Shown here one piece after another: positions 52,899 to 61,995 of a stretch of 64,000 bases of DNA. The position numbers and the translations under genes were made by a program. The stretch is from Ferruginibacter sp. Its GTDB lineage: Bacteria; Bacteroidota; Bacteroidia; Chitinophagales; Chitinophagaceae. The notes beneath the pieces were generated by a model. It was given only the letters and a program-made list of their open reading frames with translations. It made no database searches and was not told the DNA's origin. The DNA is taken from NCBI RefSeq assembly GCF_028288465.1, contig NZ_JAQBNR010000064.1, forward strand, positions 1 to 64,000. Direction: 5' to 3'. The stretch's first letter is position 1. The number at the start of each line of letters is the position of its first letter.

Positions 52899-55800
52899 TT
52901 ATTTGAAAACTAAATATTTAGATTCAATCTCAACTATATCATTAAAGAATTTCTTAAATAGTTTATAATCTTCCGGCTTAATATCGTTCCGGTTCAGACT
53001 TACTTTTCTGATAATCTTCAATAAAGTTGGAGTCCTAATAAATTTTAAACTATAGGTACTGTTTTTAAAACTGAAATTTTTATCAGCCGGACACTCCAGG
53101 AGCTTTCTGCCTGAAGGCGCCTGCACTTCAATTATTGTTTCGTATACATCCGTATTTTCATAATTCCAATATTCGACCGGATATTCCCTTTTGTCGGCTG
53201 ATAAGCTCTCAAGCGTTGCTACAACGTCCAGGAAAGGAATTTTCAGCATTTTCATAGACCCTGCTTCTACTAACTCATTCTTGATAGTATAGGTACTTTT
53301 GATTGTTAGAGTATCGCCGTTACCCGCAAGTCCTGTAAAGGAAACCGTATCCAGTTTGACCGGATTTTTATTGGCATTACTGAGACTTTGTTCAAATGAT
53401 TCTTTCTGTTTCTCAGCTCCCAAAGATGCATACTCGTTTCGCCATGCGCTTACAATTGCTCCACATCTTTTTGTTTCAACATTGAGTTTTGCATCGTTAC
53501 CAGAAAAGGACAATCTAATTTTTCTTAAAGATTCATCCCGCATCCTGTTAACAGCAGTCAGTGGCTGTAAAATGGCCTCCGATTTCTGCCCGTGTAGTGG
53601 AATAATTAAAGATAAAGCCCCATTTAGATTAGATGGTAAACTGCCAAACGGAAGATTGCTATCGGTAAGTTCTATATAATACTCTTTACCATCAACATGG
53701 AGCAAACTTATACAATGATTAAATTCCATAGATGGCAAGTCCATGTCTTTCATGCCATTATTCCGTGTATCAATTAATACCAACTGTGCATTGATACCAG
53801 CTCTTGCAGTAAGCGCCACAAAGAGTGAAGAAAGATCTTTGCAATCACCCAATTTTGTATTCAGCACTTTTGAAAGATTCTGGGGTACATAGCCGTTTTG
53901 CCTGAACGCAACAGAACTGTACCGTATATTGTTTACGATGTATTCATAGATGCGCTTTGCTTTTGCAAAATTACTTTCAGCAATTTTGTTTCTGAAGATC
54001 TCGTTATAGGCAGCCTCCAGCTCGAAATTATCTTTCAAATCCTGGTAAGATATATCGCTGTACCAGCCTGCAACATCAGCCCATGTTTTAATAGTTGAAA
54101 TATGGAGTACACTGGCAACGTCATTTAAAGGCGGCATAAGCGGCTCTGATTTAACTGGCGGCAAATTGTTCAGCTCCCAGGTATATACTTTAAAATCTTC
54201 CACCTCTTTTATGACAGGTGATGCAGTATTATTACTGAATTTGTAATTTAGCTGCAAGGCTTGGGGCGCTATTAAAATATACCGGGCATTTTGTGAAGGC
54301 GCAAAAGAATTAAAAATAAATTTATCCCAGAAAGCTCTTCCTAACCTGCCGGTTGCATAATTCTGCAACCGATATTTTACATAAATCGCATCACCCGTTT
54401 GCAAACCGGTAAACACAGCAGTGCCTTCATTACGTTCCGCAGCAACTTTGCTTCCGTTTACTTTTACGACTTCGCATTTCTCCACCAGTATCGACTGTGA
54501 ATTGCCGCTGGCGAGGTTAACTTCCTTCCAGTTATCAATGCCCTTTTGAGTGTTGATTTTTATCACATACGTTATATATTCCTCAGACGCACCTTCATCG
54601 TACAAAACAGCTCCTTTTTCATCCAGCAAATAAGTATAATCGTATCCAGCATCTATTGTGGATTTTTTAATTAGTGCATAAACATCCGTTTCAGGCAACA
54701 GCTTATAGAGCTCCAGTTTTTTCGACAAGACACTGATTTTTTTTCTTGCATCATAATCGGTGCGGTTGTAGTAAATATCTTTTTTATAACTTTTCAGAGC
54801 ATCTTCCGTATTGTTCATTTGCTCGTAAATGGATGCGATATTATGCCAGTATAACCCAACTGAGGGCGCTAGAGCAATCGCTTTTTGGGCAGCGGCCAGT
54901 GCATTGGCGTATTCCCTTTTTTCTATGTAATAATTACTAATGCTGGTGATCATTCTGGGATCCTGCAACCCCATGGTATTGATTTTTTTTAAGGTAGCAA
55001 GATGGTCAGCGTCCTGCCCCAACTCTTTATATTCATCCGCCAAATTTTGAATGATGGAAAAATTATAATTGTTTTTGAGGTACAATTCATACACTTTTAC
55101 TGCCGCTTTGCTATCTTTCTGAACCAGCTTTTTAACCCTGAACATCATATCGACAAAGGAAACATTTTCGGGGTACCTGGCATACCCTTTTTCCACCAGC
55201 TTTAACAGCTCCTCTATTTTGTCAAGCTTTCCCAGAACAGCTGCTTTTAACTGGATAATATTTTCATCTTCCCCAAATAATGACGTCATCTTTTCTATCA
55301 CAACATCCGCTTCAGTATATTTTTCAGTGTTGATAAGCGTTTGAATTTCCATCTGAAGATTGATGTAACTAAGCGAATCATTTTCTTTCAACCAGTCTAT
55401 CTCCTGCAACAGAAGTGTTCTGTTTTCACTCTTTACTGATATCTGCATCAACTCAAATCTCAGCAACGGATCCCCGGACGCAATTTTAAGTGCGTCTTCT
55501 ATAACAAGCCTAGCTTCTGTTTTTTTTGAATCTCTGAGATAGGTTTGAGAAAGCAAAATGTAATTTACCAGGTTGAAAGGTTGCTCCTTTATTTTTGTTT
55601 CGAAAAACAACTCGGCAAAATGTTTTAATGAACCCGTGCTATCTGCGATGGCAGCTTTTATGTAGGGCTGTACAACAGCAGTTGAAGTACAATTTGGCAG
55701 CGGTACTGATGCATCATCTGTAAACCGCACAATAAAATTCGGCAACGTATTATCTGTATAACCTAACTGCACAAGCACCCGGTTATACCCCTTTTTAAGC

Positions 55801-56630
55801 TGACACTTTTTTTTGTAATAGTCTAACTCTGTTATCCTTTCTTTCGATTCTGAAAGTAGCAGGCCATCATTCACCCATATCTTCAAAGATCCGTTAACGC
55901 CTGCGTTTAAAACAGCTTTGGTATCTTCAGGAACATAAACAAAAGCTTGTGCATACTCTATTGCAGAGGATTGCTGAATAAAAGGATAACAAAAAACCCA
56001 TCCTTCGTAGCTAAATTCGGAGGGCTTAAACCACTTAACTTCTACATTGTTCATTCCATTAAATACGGATTCTGCCCCAGCATCAGCTAACGGTTCCGGT
56101 TGCATATTGAATCCTGAGCCCGAAAGGTTTTCAAATGGTCCGGCAAATTGCCACTCTTGCACAGAATTGATTTGCTTCCATTCTTTTTCTGCGCTGGCAT
56201 AATCGTTACTGAAAACAGCATGCATTGCTTTTACATATTTCGCTGCTTGCCTGATTGAACCGTTAAATGAATTGTCTTTTTCTATCTGGTTGAGTAAGTT
56301 AAGTTGATAGGCCTGCTTTTTTGAGTATTGTCCAAGTACAGATCCATTAAACCACAACGAATATAAATAGGCGTTTTTATCCGCATTTGCGGTAATCTCT
56401 TTTATCAGGCCTTCAATTTCAGTTTCTTTACCTAAATAAGTTTGCAGGTATAAAAGCGTACAGTAACTATCCAACGCTGTTGCCGGATTTTTGATACCTT
56501 TTTGTAAAAGGGCTTTTGCTTCTTTATAATTTTTTTTGTGAATGGCGTTCCAGGCATCATCGTAATCATTGGCACGGGTTGCGGAAAAAATAAAAAGGAA
56601 CAATAAGGTGGTAATCAGGGTTCTGGTCAT
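52899..56630 (-). CDS. exported TPR protein with DUF3857 and transglutaminase-like domains
   Basis: The 1243-residue protein has a signal peptide (MTRTLITTLLFLFIFSATRA) and a helical TPR-type first half. A beta-rich middle with DUF3857 character comes next (ITYVIKINTQKGIDNWKEVNLASG). The transglutaminase-like core has Cys930 in KLGDCKDLSSL, His972 in MEFNHCISL and an Asp in ELTDSNLPFG, so the triad is intact. DUF3857-transglutaminase proteins are common in Bacteroidota, and their substrate is unknown; protein or peptidoglycan cross-linking or peptide hydrolysis are possible. An insert (YVPEDTKAVLNAGVNGSLKI) resembles a carbohydrate-binding-like beta domain. It is monocistronic. Confidence 0.85.
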   Translation of the reverse strand: MTRTLITTLLFLFIFSATRANDYDDAWNAIHKKNYKEAKALLQKGIKNPATALDSYCTLLYLQTYLGKETEIEGLIKEITANADKNAYLYSLWFNGSVLGQYSKKQAYQLNLLNQIEKDNSFNGSIRQAAKYVKAMHAVFSNDYASAEKEWKQINSVQEWQFAGPFENLSGSGFNMQPEPLADAGAESVFNGMNNVEVKWFKPSEFSYEGWVFCYPFIQQSSAIEYAQAFVYVPEDTKAVLNAGVNGSLKIWVNDGLLLSESKERITELDYYKKKCQLKKGYNRVLVQLGYTDNTLPNFIVRFTDDASVPLPNCTSTAVVQPYIKAAIADSTGSLKHFAELFFETKIKEQPFNLVNYILLSQTYLRDSKKTEARLVIEDALKIASGDPLLRFELMQISVKSENRTLLLQEIDWLKENDSLSYINLQMEIQTLINTEKYTEADVVIEKMTSLFGEDENIIQLKAAVLGKLDKIEELLKLVEKGYARYPENVSFVDMMFRVKKLVQKDSKAAVKVYELYLKNNYNFSIIQNLADEYKELGQDADHLATLKKINTMGLQDPRMITSISNYYIEKREYANALAAAQKAIALAPSVGLYWHNIASIYEQMNNTEDALKSYKKDIYYNRTDYDARKKISVLSKKLELYKLLPETDVYALIKKSTIDAGYDYTYLLDEKGAVLYDEGASEEYITYVIKINTQKGIDNWKEVNLASGNSQSILVEKCEVVKVNGSKVAAERNEGTAVFTGLQTGDAIYVKYRLQNYATGRLGRAFWDKFIFNSFAPSQNARYILIAPQALQLNYKFSNNTASPVIKEVEDFKVYTWELNNLPPVKSEPLMPPLNDVASVLHISTIKTWADVAGWYSDISYQDLKDNFELEAAYNEIFRNKIAESNFAKAKRIYEYIVNNIRYSSVAFRQNGYVPQNLSKVLNTKLGDCKDLSSLFVALTARAGINAQLVLIDTRNNGMKDMDLPSMEFNHCISLLHVDGKEYYIELTDSNLPFGSLPSNLNGALSLIIPLHGQKSEAILQPLTAVNRMRDESLRKIRLSFSGNDAKLNVETKRCGAIVSAWRNEYASLGAEKQKESFEQSLSNANKNPVKLDTVSFTGLAGNGDTLTIKSTYTIKNELVEAGSMKMLKIPFLDVVATLESLSADKREYPVEYWNYENTDVYETIIEVQAPSGRKLLECPADKNFSFKNSTYSLKFIRTPTLLKIIRKVSLNRNDIKPEDYKLFKKFFNDIVEIESKYLVFK

Positions 56631-56789
56631 TTTAGGTGGTATGAATTTTCACAGATAAATCAAAAATTTCGGACAAAGTTTAAATCAGCATCTATTGATA
56701 ATACAGGCAAAAGGACAGGATTTTTGATAGTATTGTAGGATAGATCAATTTTGATATTACAAACGTTAGTAATTTGAAATTAGTATTTA

Positions 56790-56819
56790 ACATTCATTAA
56801 TTACATTGTAAATGAATGT
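56790..56819 (-). terminator. hairpin after rimM
   Basis: ACATTCATT (56790-56798) and AATGAATGT (56811-56819) form a perfect 9-bp stem around a 12-base loop, 14 bases after the rimM stop codon. There is no T-run, so termination is likely but not certain. Confidence 0.55.
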
Positions 56820-56832
56820 AGAAATTTAAAAC

Positions 56833-57351
56833 CTACCGATAAATATCCAGCAATCCATCCGGTAAACTAACATACACTTTCCGGTTTTTCCGGTCTATCT
56901 TATCAAGCGATTCCTGGTGGATGGGGATCAGGGCCTCCTTTCCTTCCAGTAAAATGGCACATAATATCTGGTGTGGCTGTTCAATTACTTCTATTATTGC
57001 ACCAAGGTCTTCGGCATTATCCGTAATTAAATGAAAACCCAACAATGCAATAGGGGAAGAGGTAGCTGCAAAACTGGTAAAATCTGCAGCGGCAAGCCAC
57101 ACTTCTTTGGGCGTTAATTTACGTGCCGCTTCCTTACTGTCGATTCCTTCTAACTTAATATACACTTCTTTATCATTTTTTACTGAAGCTGCCGAAATAA
57201 AATAAGGCATAAAATTATCCTTTCCTTCTTCCAGGAAAATTGTTTCCAGGCCTTTCAAAGCCGTTTTTTTACCAAGGCTATGCTGCAATACCAGTTCACC
57301 TTTTAAACCAAAGCTGGCGGCTAATTTGCCTATTTTAAAGTATTCGCTCAT
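56833..57351 (-). CDS. rimM: ribosome maturation factor RimM
   Basis: The 172-residue protein helps assemble the 3' domain of the 30S subunit and binds S19. Its N-terminal barrel (FKIGKLAASFGLKGELVLQHS) and the C-terminal PRC-barrel (LLGFHLITDNAEDLGAI, ALIPIHQESLDKIDRKNRKVYV) are both recognisable. Sequence drift in the linker is normal for Bacteroidota. It follows rpsP at a distance of 134 bases, longer than in most genomes, and a hairpin with a T-run lies in that gap. Confidence 0.92.
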   Translation of the reverse strand: MSEYFKIGKLAASFGLKGELVLQHSLGKKTALKGLETIFLEEGKDNFMPYFISAASVKNDKEVYIKLEGIDSKEAARKLTPKEVWLAAADFTSFAATSSPIALLGFHLITDNAEDLGAIIEVIEQPHQILCAILLEGKEALIPIHQESLDKIDRKNRKVYVSLPDGLLDIYR

Positions 57352-57426
57352 ACGGTATGCAATTTAAGTATTTCATTTAAGCCAATAAGACAGCCTTAAT
57401 GCAATTGAAAATAAAAAGACCAGGCA

Positions 57427-57461
57427 TAAAAAAAGCAATCCCGAGTAATCAGAATTGCTTT
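57427..57461 (-). terminator. hairpin with T-run between rpsP and rimM
   Basis: On the minus strand AAAGCAAT (57461-57454) pairs with ATTGCTTT (57439-57432) and runs straight into a T-run. It may attenuate transcription between rpsP and rimM rather than end it fully. Confidence 0.65.
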
Positions 57462-57485
57462 AAAAGAATTAACGGAACAGAGATA

Positions 57486-57974
57486 TTATTCTGCTGTTTT
57501 AGTTTCTTCAGGCGTCGCTGCAGGAGCAGTAGCTTCGGCAGTTGCAGCAGCAGGTGCTTCGGCAACTTTTCTAACCACAGGTTGATTGCGGCTATCAGTA
57601 CGTGCTTTTTTATGAGCACCCTGACGTTTTGCAATGTGAGCATCATGCTCAGCACTCCAGGCAGTAAACTTTTGCATTGCAACAGCTTCATCAAACAAAC
57701 CTAAACCTACACCTCTTAACAAATGCTTCAGGTATAATACGCCTTTGAAAGACAGGATACGACGTACAGTGTCAGTAGGCTGAGCACCTTTGTGTAACCA
57801 GTCCAACGCCTTCTGACGGTCAATCTGCACAGTTGCAGGAACAGTCAGGGGATTGTACGTACCAAGTTTCTGAATAAATTTGCCGTCGCGTGGGCTTCGT
57901 CCATCTGCTACTACGATGAAGTAGAACGGTCTCTTTTTTGAACCGTGTCTTTGCAGTCTCATTTTTACAGCCAT
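57486..57974 (-). CDS. rpsP: 30S ribosomal protein S16
   Basis: The 162-residue protein has the S16 core MAVKMRLQRHGSKKRPFYFI and VVADGRSPRDGKFIQKLGTYNP in its first 80 residues. The remainder is an Ala/Thr/Glu-rich tail (APAAATAEATAPAATPEE) typical of Bacteroidota S16 and probably disordered. It binds 16S rRNA early in 30S assembly. It is the first gene of the rpsP-rimM unit, with a TATCTTCG-type promoter upstream. Confidence 0.95.
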   Translation of the reverse strand: MAVKMRLQRHGSKKRPFYFIVVADGRSPRDGKFIQKLGTYNPLTVPATVQIDRQKALDWLHKGAQPTDTVRRILSFKGVLYLKHLLRGVGLGLFDEAVAMQKFTAWSAEHDAHIAKRQGAHKKARTDSRNQPVVRKVAEAPAAATAEATAPAATPEETKTAE

Positions 57975-58038
57975 AAAAAATAGAAATTTTTTTGGGTTGT
58001 GAATAAATAGGGTTTCTAACTCTCCTTAAAAGGAACGG

Positions 58039-58069
58039 CGAAGATAACATGCTGTAAGAAATTATCCAA
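58039..58069 (-). promoter_or_regulatory. promoter of rpsP
   Basis: On the minus strand TTG (58069-58067), a 20-base spacer and TATCTTCG (58046-58039) fit the Bacteroidota pattern with one mismatch. The leader to rpsP would be about 60 bases. Confidence 0.5.
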
Positions 58070-58194
58070 ATTTTTAAAACCGTTTTAAAATATTTTCAAT
58101 GTTAAACTTCTGTCGCTGCCCTCTTTTATTTACAAGTCCAATGCCAGCTTTCATCGGTAATGTAAATTAACTATCTTTCTAAAAATACCACCAA

Positions 58195-59337
58195 ATGAAA
58201 AAGTATGGCTTTTTTATGCTTTTGTTATTAGCTGCCTGCAGTGGTCCAAACCGACTGAAAAAATATTACACAGCAGAAGATAAGACTGTTTTTGACCTTG
58301 TTGAAAAATTGAAGAAAAATGGTAATGATAAAGAAGCACTGGAACAATTACCACAAGTATATAAAACAGTTTCAATCAAACGAAAAGCATTGACAGAGGC
58401 GAATTACAACAATCTTGTACCAGGCGACCGTTACATGCAGCTTGCAAAAGAATACGGGGTGATGTTGCAGATGTACAAGCAAATAAGCGAAGTGCCCGCA
58501 GCTAAAAAAATCATTGATGACTTGTGGGATCCGTCACGGCAGATTCAGGATGCAAAAAACACCGCAGCTAACGAATATTATAGCCAGGGGCTGGAATATC
58601 TTACTTATAATAACCGGGTTTCCGCCCGCAATGCCTACGATTTTTTTAGTAAGGCAAATGAGGCTGTGCCAGGCTACAAGGATGTGCGACAACTGATGCA
58701 GGAGGCTACAGAGAGAGCAACGATTAAAGTAATTGTAAGGGCAGCCAATTATTACAACCGCAACTGGAACTACTGGGGTTTTGAAAACGACTGGCTGCAG
58801 CAGCACATTATTAATGACCTCAATAACCAATCTTTCAGAGATGTTCGCTTTTACAGCGATTGGGATGCAAGCAGCCGCCAGATAAGACCAGACAGGCTGG
58901 TTGAACTGAATTTTACAGAATTATTTGTGGGCCAGGTTTTTGTTAAACGCTATACTATCAACCGTAGCAAAGAGGTGCAGACCGGCACTACCAAATCAAT
59001 ACCCGCCAAACCTGTTTATACCACTGTTTACGCAACAGTTAATGTAACATCAAGATACATGCAAAGCAGGGCTACACTGGAATGCAGGATATATGACCAG
59101 GTGACCGGGCATAATTTACTGTTCGACCGTTTCCCCGGAAACGATGACTGGCGAACGGAAACAGCTACTTATACAGGTAATCAAGATGCCCTGCTTCCGG
59201 AAGACTGGAGCAGGATTAATAGCAGCAATAACTTTAAAATACCCAGCCGGGCAGAGGTTGCCAACAGGTTAATCAGAAACTGTTACAGCTCTTTATTGAA
59301 CCGTATAAAAACGGGTGTTCAGTTTGGTTCCGATTAA
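58195..59337 (+). CDS. lipoprotein of unknown function
   Basis: The 380-residue product has a clear lipoprotein signal (MKKYGFFMLLLLAAC, lipidated Cys15 followed by Ser). The N-terminal third is helical and TPR-like (ALEQLPQVYKT, ARNAYDFFSKANEAVPGYKDV). The second half is a beta-rich domain with many aromatic residues (NRNWNYWGFENDW, TGHNLLFDRFPGNDDW). I do not recognise a named family. It should face the periplasm, attached to the inner or outer membrane. It is divergent from rpsP and converges on the DUF5777 operon, so it is monocistronic. A TATCTTTC near-match to the -7 box lies at 58172-58179. Confidence 0.75.
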   Translation: MKKYGFFMLLLLAACSGPNRLKKYYTAEDKTVFDLVEKLKKNGNDKEALEQLPQVYKTVSIKRKALTEANYNNLVPGDRYMQLAKEYGVMLQMYKQISEVPAAKKIIDDLWDPSRQIQDAKNTAANEYYSQGLEYLTYNNRVSARNAYDFFSKANEAVPGYKDVRQLMQEATERATIKVIVRAANYYNRNWNYWGFENDWLQQHIINDLNNQSFRDVRFYSDWDASSRQIRPDRLVELNFTELFVGQVFVKRYTINRSKEVQTGTTKSIPAKPVYTTVYATVNVTSRYMQSRATLECRIYDQVTGHNLLFDRFPGNDDWRTETATYTGNQDALLPEDWSRINSSNNFKIPSRAEVANRLIRNCYSSLLNRIKTGVQFGSD

Positions 59338-59347
59338 TTTTGAATGA

Positions 59348-60226
59348 TTACCAGGTTTTATGTTTGCCGGTTTTAAAAATACGGGATAAATTAAATCCAA
59401 AGCGAATATCGCCTTTGAAAAAATCACCCGTGGTTTGCGTAATATAAGCCCGTTCGTTCATGCCGGTTGCGTTGGAAAATTGCAACTGAAATACATGTCC
59501 GCCCGTTTCAATGTCAACACCAACAGACAATGGATCGGTGCTTCCACTTAGATTGCCGAACGGATGGTGATAATCAAATGTAAGCGCCATTCTTCTGCTC
59601 ACTTTTAAACGTGCACCACCCCCCATTGCAAAAATGGTTTGGTCGTCGCCGGTATTAACAGGCGAACCACTGTGAACAAAAATCGGGCTTAACTGCATTG
59701 AAAATGCAGAGCTGAATTTTCTCCCGGCAACCAGTTGTATGTAATAAGATGATCTGTCTCCAAAACCAGGCTTAACAGGCGCAAAAGATTCTTCTGTCCA
59801 TACTAAACCGCCTGCGGCAAGCACCAGCGAAAAGGGAATGGATCTGGCACCTGTAGATTGTTGCAAAATTCTTTGTTTAATAAAAAGATCCAGTTCTTTC
59901 CTGAAGGTACTTCTTCCAATGCCGATGGTAGTATTATCCGAAAGGCCATAATCAAAACTGATACGCATAGAAGCCACGTCCAGTCCATAAAATTGTTTTA
60001 TGCCGGAGCTTATAAAACCAAACCGGTGCATGATCCTGAAATCAAGATCACCCTTGTGCAACATTTCAATAGAATGTGCATTGATAACTCTTGTTGATTT
60101 AAAAGCGCCGGTTACTTTTTGCGTTGCGGGCACACTGTCTTCTACCCCCTTTAAAAGATCCTGCGACTGCAGGTTCATTGAAAGTAAAATACTGTATACA
60201 AAAAGAGCAATGGTAAGTTTTATCAT
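59348..60226 (-). CDS. DUF5777 family outer-membrane beta-barrel protein
   Basis: The 292-residue exported protein has a signal peptide (MIKLTIALFVYSILLSMNLQS) and amphipathic strands. The family marker FKSTRVINAHSIEMLHKGDLDFRI is followed by a HRFG segment and the strand LRVSRRMALTFDYHHPFG-like barrel part (KVSRRMALTFDYH). It belongs to DUF5777, whose role is unknown but which typically occurs beside YceI and cytochrome-like proteins in Bacteroidota. It is the last gene of a four-gene operon; 23 bases separate it from the yceI-like gene. A porin-like or haem/redox-linked surface function is plausible. Confidence 0.82.
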   Translation of the reverse strand: MIKLTIALFVYSILLSMNLQSQDLLKGVEDSVPATQKVTGAFKSTRVINAHSIEMLHKGDLDFRIMHRFGFISSGIKQFYGLDVASMRISFDYGLSDNTTIGIGRSTFRKELDLFIKQRILQQSTGARSIPFSLVLAAGGLVWTEESFAPVKPGFGDRSSYYIQLVAGRKFSSAFSMQLSPIFVHSGSPVNTGDDQTIFAMGGGARLKVSRRMALTFDYHHPFGNLSGSTDPLSVGVDIETGGHVFQLQFSNATGMNERAYITQTTGDFFKGDIRFGFNLSRIFKTGKHKTW

Positions 60227-60249
60227 CTTTAAAAATTAATTGTGTAAAA

Positions 60250-60810
60250 TTATTTTGTGGTCATCGACTGGTATTCTGGTATCACCACTGCAATCGATAT
60301 TTTCTTATTGATTTTTTCCGCCACCAGGGAAGGGATTGATATCTTGTAATCTGCCAGCGTTATACTGAAATTGCAGGATGCAGCAACAACGCCACTTTTA
60401 ACAGTTATTACCGCATTGGTACTTACAGGATTGGTTACACCGTGCAGCGTCAATGTTCCATTTACTTTTACAGTAGAAACATTGTCACCGGACAATTGGA
60501 TTGTTTTACTGTTTTCAATTATTCCCTTAAAAACTGCTTTCGGATATTTATCACTCTCTACATAATTTTCATTAAAATGTTCCTGCATCAATGCTTTCTC
60601 AAACTCAAAACCTTTCAACAAAACAGCAAACTCAATTTGCCCGCTGGCCACATCCCAAACGCTTACCACTTTTGTATTCACCGCCTCAATATTTTCCATT
60701 GATGATTTGGAGTAAAAAGATATTTTGCCTGTTTTGGTAAAATACTTAGGCTGCCCAAAAGCCGCGAATATCAGCAACGTAAAAAGAATGACAAAAAATG
60801 AATATTTCAT
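60250..60810 (-). CDS. YceI family periplasmic protein
   Basis: The 186-residue protein has a signal peptide (MKYSFFVILFTLLIFAAFG) and the YceI lipocalin-like barrel: VASGQIEFAVLLKGFEFEKALMQ, YVESDKYPKAVFKG and LTLHGVTNPV. The barrel binds isoprenoid quinones or related lipids in structurally studied relatives. It is the third gene of the operon with an OB-fold protein 12 bases upstream and DUF5777 23 bases downstream. In such a setting it may deliver or store a quinone-like cofactor near a cytochrome. Confidence 0.9.
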   Translation of the reverse strand: MKYSFFVILFTLLIFAAFGQPKYFTKTGKISFYSKSSMENIEAVNTKVVSVWDVASGQIEFAVLLKGFEFEKALMQEHFNENYVESDKYPKAVFKGIIENSKTIQLSGDNVSTVKVNGTLTLHGVTNPVSTNAVITVKSGVVAASCNFSITLADYKISIPSLVAEKINKKISIAVVIPEYQSMTTK

Positions 60811-60822
60811 AAATTAAAAACT

Positions 60823-61251
60823 TTATTCTTTTTCTACAATTACACACCTGTTTAATTCAACGTCCATTAAAAAACCGGTGCAGATTCCTTTGATGGTTAT
60901 CTGCTGACCAGCTTTATATTGATTGATTAATCCGATGTGGTGTTTATCCAGCAGGCAGCTTACTTTATGCATAGATGCCGTATCACCTATCATCACATTG
61001 GCCAGTGTATCCTGCTGCTTTACTATTTCGGTGATAGTGCCACGCACTTGTATTGTTTTACCAAGGTAGCGGTGATTAGCATTTGCCTCATCCTTTTCAT
61101 ATTCATCAAGAAATGCACCGGCATTCAGTTTTGCAGCAGGTTGAACCGAGGATAAATCTGCCGGTTTGCGGTGGTACTCCTTGTACAAATAAAATGACAA
61201 GGGGATGGCTATAACCAGTACAACAAGTATTATTTTTTTCAGCACCTGCAA
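60823..61251 (-). CDS. membrane-anchored OB-fold (tRNA_anti-like) protein
   Basis: The 142-residue protein has an N-terminal anchor (VLKKIILVVLVIAIPLSFYLY) and a periplasmic OB-like fold: GAFLDEYEKDEANANHRYLGKTIQVRGTITEI, then VSCLLD and ITIKGICTGFLMDVELNRCVIV. The pattern matches the tRNA_anti-like family found in Bacteroidota beside cytochrome genes. A nucleic-acid role is unlikely because of its location; it may be a small binding module. It is the second gene of the operon, 21 bases after the cytochrome-like gene. Confidence 0.75.
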   Translation of the reverse strand: MQVLKKIILVVLVIAIPLSFYLYKEYHRKPADLSSVQPAAKLNAGAFLDEYEKDEANANHRYLGKTIQVRGTITEIVKQQDTLANVMIGDTASMHKVSCLLDKHHIGLINQYKAGQQITIKGICTGFLMDVELNRCVIVEKE

Positions 61252-61272
61252 AATATTGAATGAAATAAAAAA

Positions 61273-61869
61273 TTAGTTACCATAGGCTGCACCTGCAGTA
61301 ATCCATGCTGTAATAACATCTTTTTCAGTTTGTGTCAGCGGACCCGTAGGCGGCATTGTTCCATCAACAACCGCTCTTGTATTTATGCGTCCACTAAATT
61401 TTACGATGTTACAATCCACTGCCCAGTTCATTCCGCCGTTAGCTACTGTGTTGTTGTGGCAACTTTGGCATTTGGCAACCATCAATGTTTTCACTGCATT
61501 AAATTTTGCGCCGGCGGCACCTGTTGACGGCACCTTAACAGTGGCTGTTTTTTCACAACCTGCACCGTCTTTTACAAATACTGTATAATCACCCCCGGCG
61601 AGGTCGGTGAAGCTGGAAGAAGATCCGTAAGTACCTGTGCTTCCCAGTTTATAAACAAAGCCTGTACTACCAGTAGCAGCCACATCAATTTTTCCATCTG
61701 CACCACATGTAGTAGTGGCAGTGGCTGTAGGAGTAATAACGATTGTTTTCCCTGCGCATACATCAGTCACAGGCGGAGTTCCCGGGCTGCTTTTACTACA
61801 AGATGCAAAATTGATACTGATAATAATTAAAGAGAAAAGGCCAACGCCGTTTAAGATGCTTTTATTCAT
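61273..61869 (-). CDS. lipoprotein with SprB-like repeat and c-type haem motif
   Basis: The 198-residue product has a lipobox with Cys24 (INFASCSKSS), one SprB/Ig-like beta repeat at about 45-115 (TGFVYKLGSTGTY, DLAGGDYTVFVKDGAGCEKTATV) and a C-terminal cytochrome c-like domain. Its haem-binding motif CQSCH is at 134-138, and Met171 in DGTMPPTG is a candidate axial ligand. It should sit on the periplasmic or outer face and carry one haem. It is the first gene of a four-gene operon with OB-fold, YceI and DUF5777 genes, separated by 12-23 bases. Electron transfer on the envelope is the natural inference. Confidence 0.85.
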   Translation of the reverse strand: MNKSILNGVGLFSLIIISINFASCSKSSPGTPPVTDVCAGKTIVITPTATATTTCGADGKIDVAATGSTGFVYKLGSTGTYGSSSSFTDLAGGDYTVFVKDGAGCEKTATVKVPSTGAAGAKFNAVKTLMVAKCQSCHNNTVANGGMNWAVDCNIVKFSGRINTRAVVDGTMPPTGPLTQTEKDVITAWITAGAAYGN

Positions 61870-61947
61870 GATTGTTGTTTAATAAGTAATCGCAATCAAC
61901 CCACTAAAGGTTGCCTGATAAGAACAAAAAAAACTCAAAAACTACAT

Positions 61948-61975
61948 AAAAAAAGAGCCTCTTAAGGCTCTTTAA
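61948..61975 (-). terminator. terminator of the sigma factor operon
   Basis: AAAGAGCC (61952-61959) and GGCTCTTT (61966-61973) form a perfect 8-bp stem. On the minus strand it ends in a T-run, 22 bases after the beta-barrel gene's stop codon. Confidence 0.8.
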
Positions 61976-61995
61976 AAAATATTGTATTTATGATG

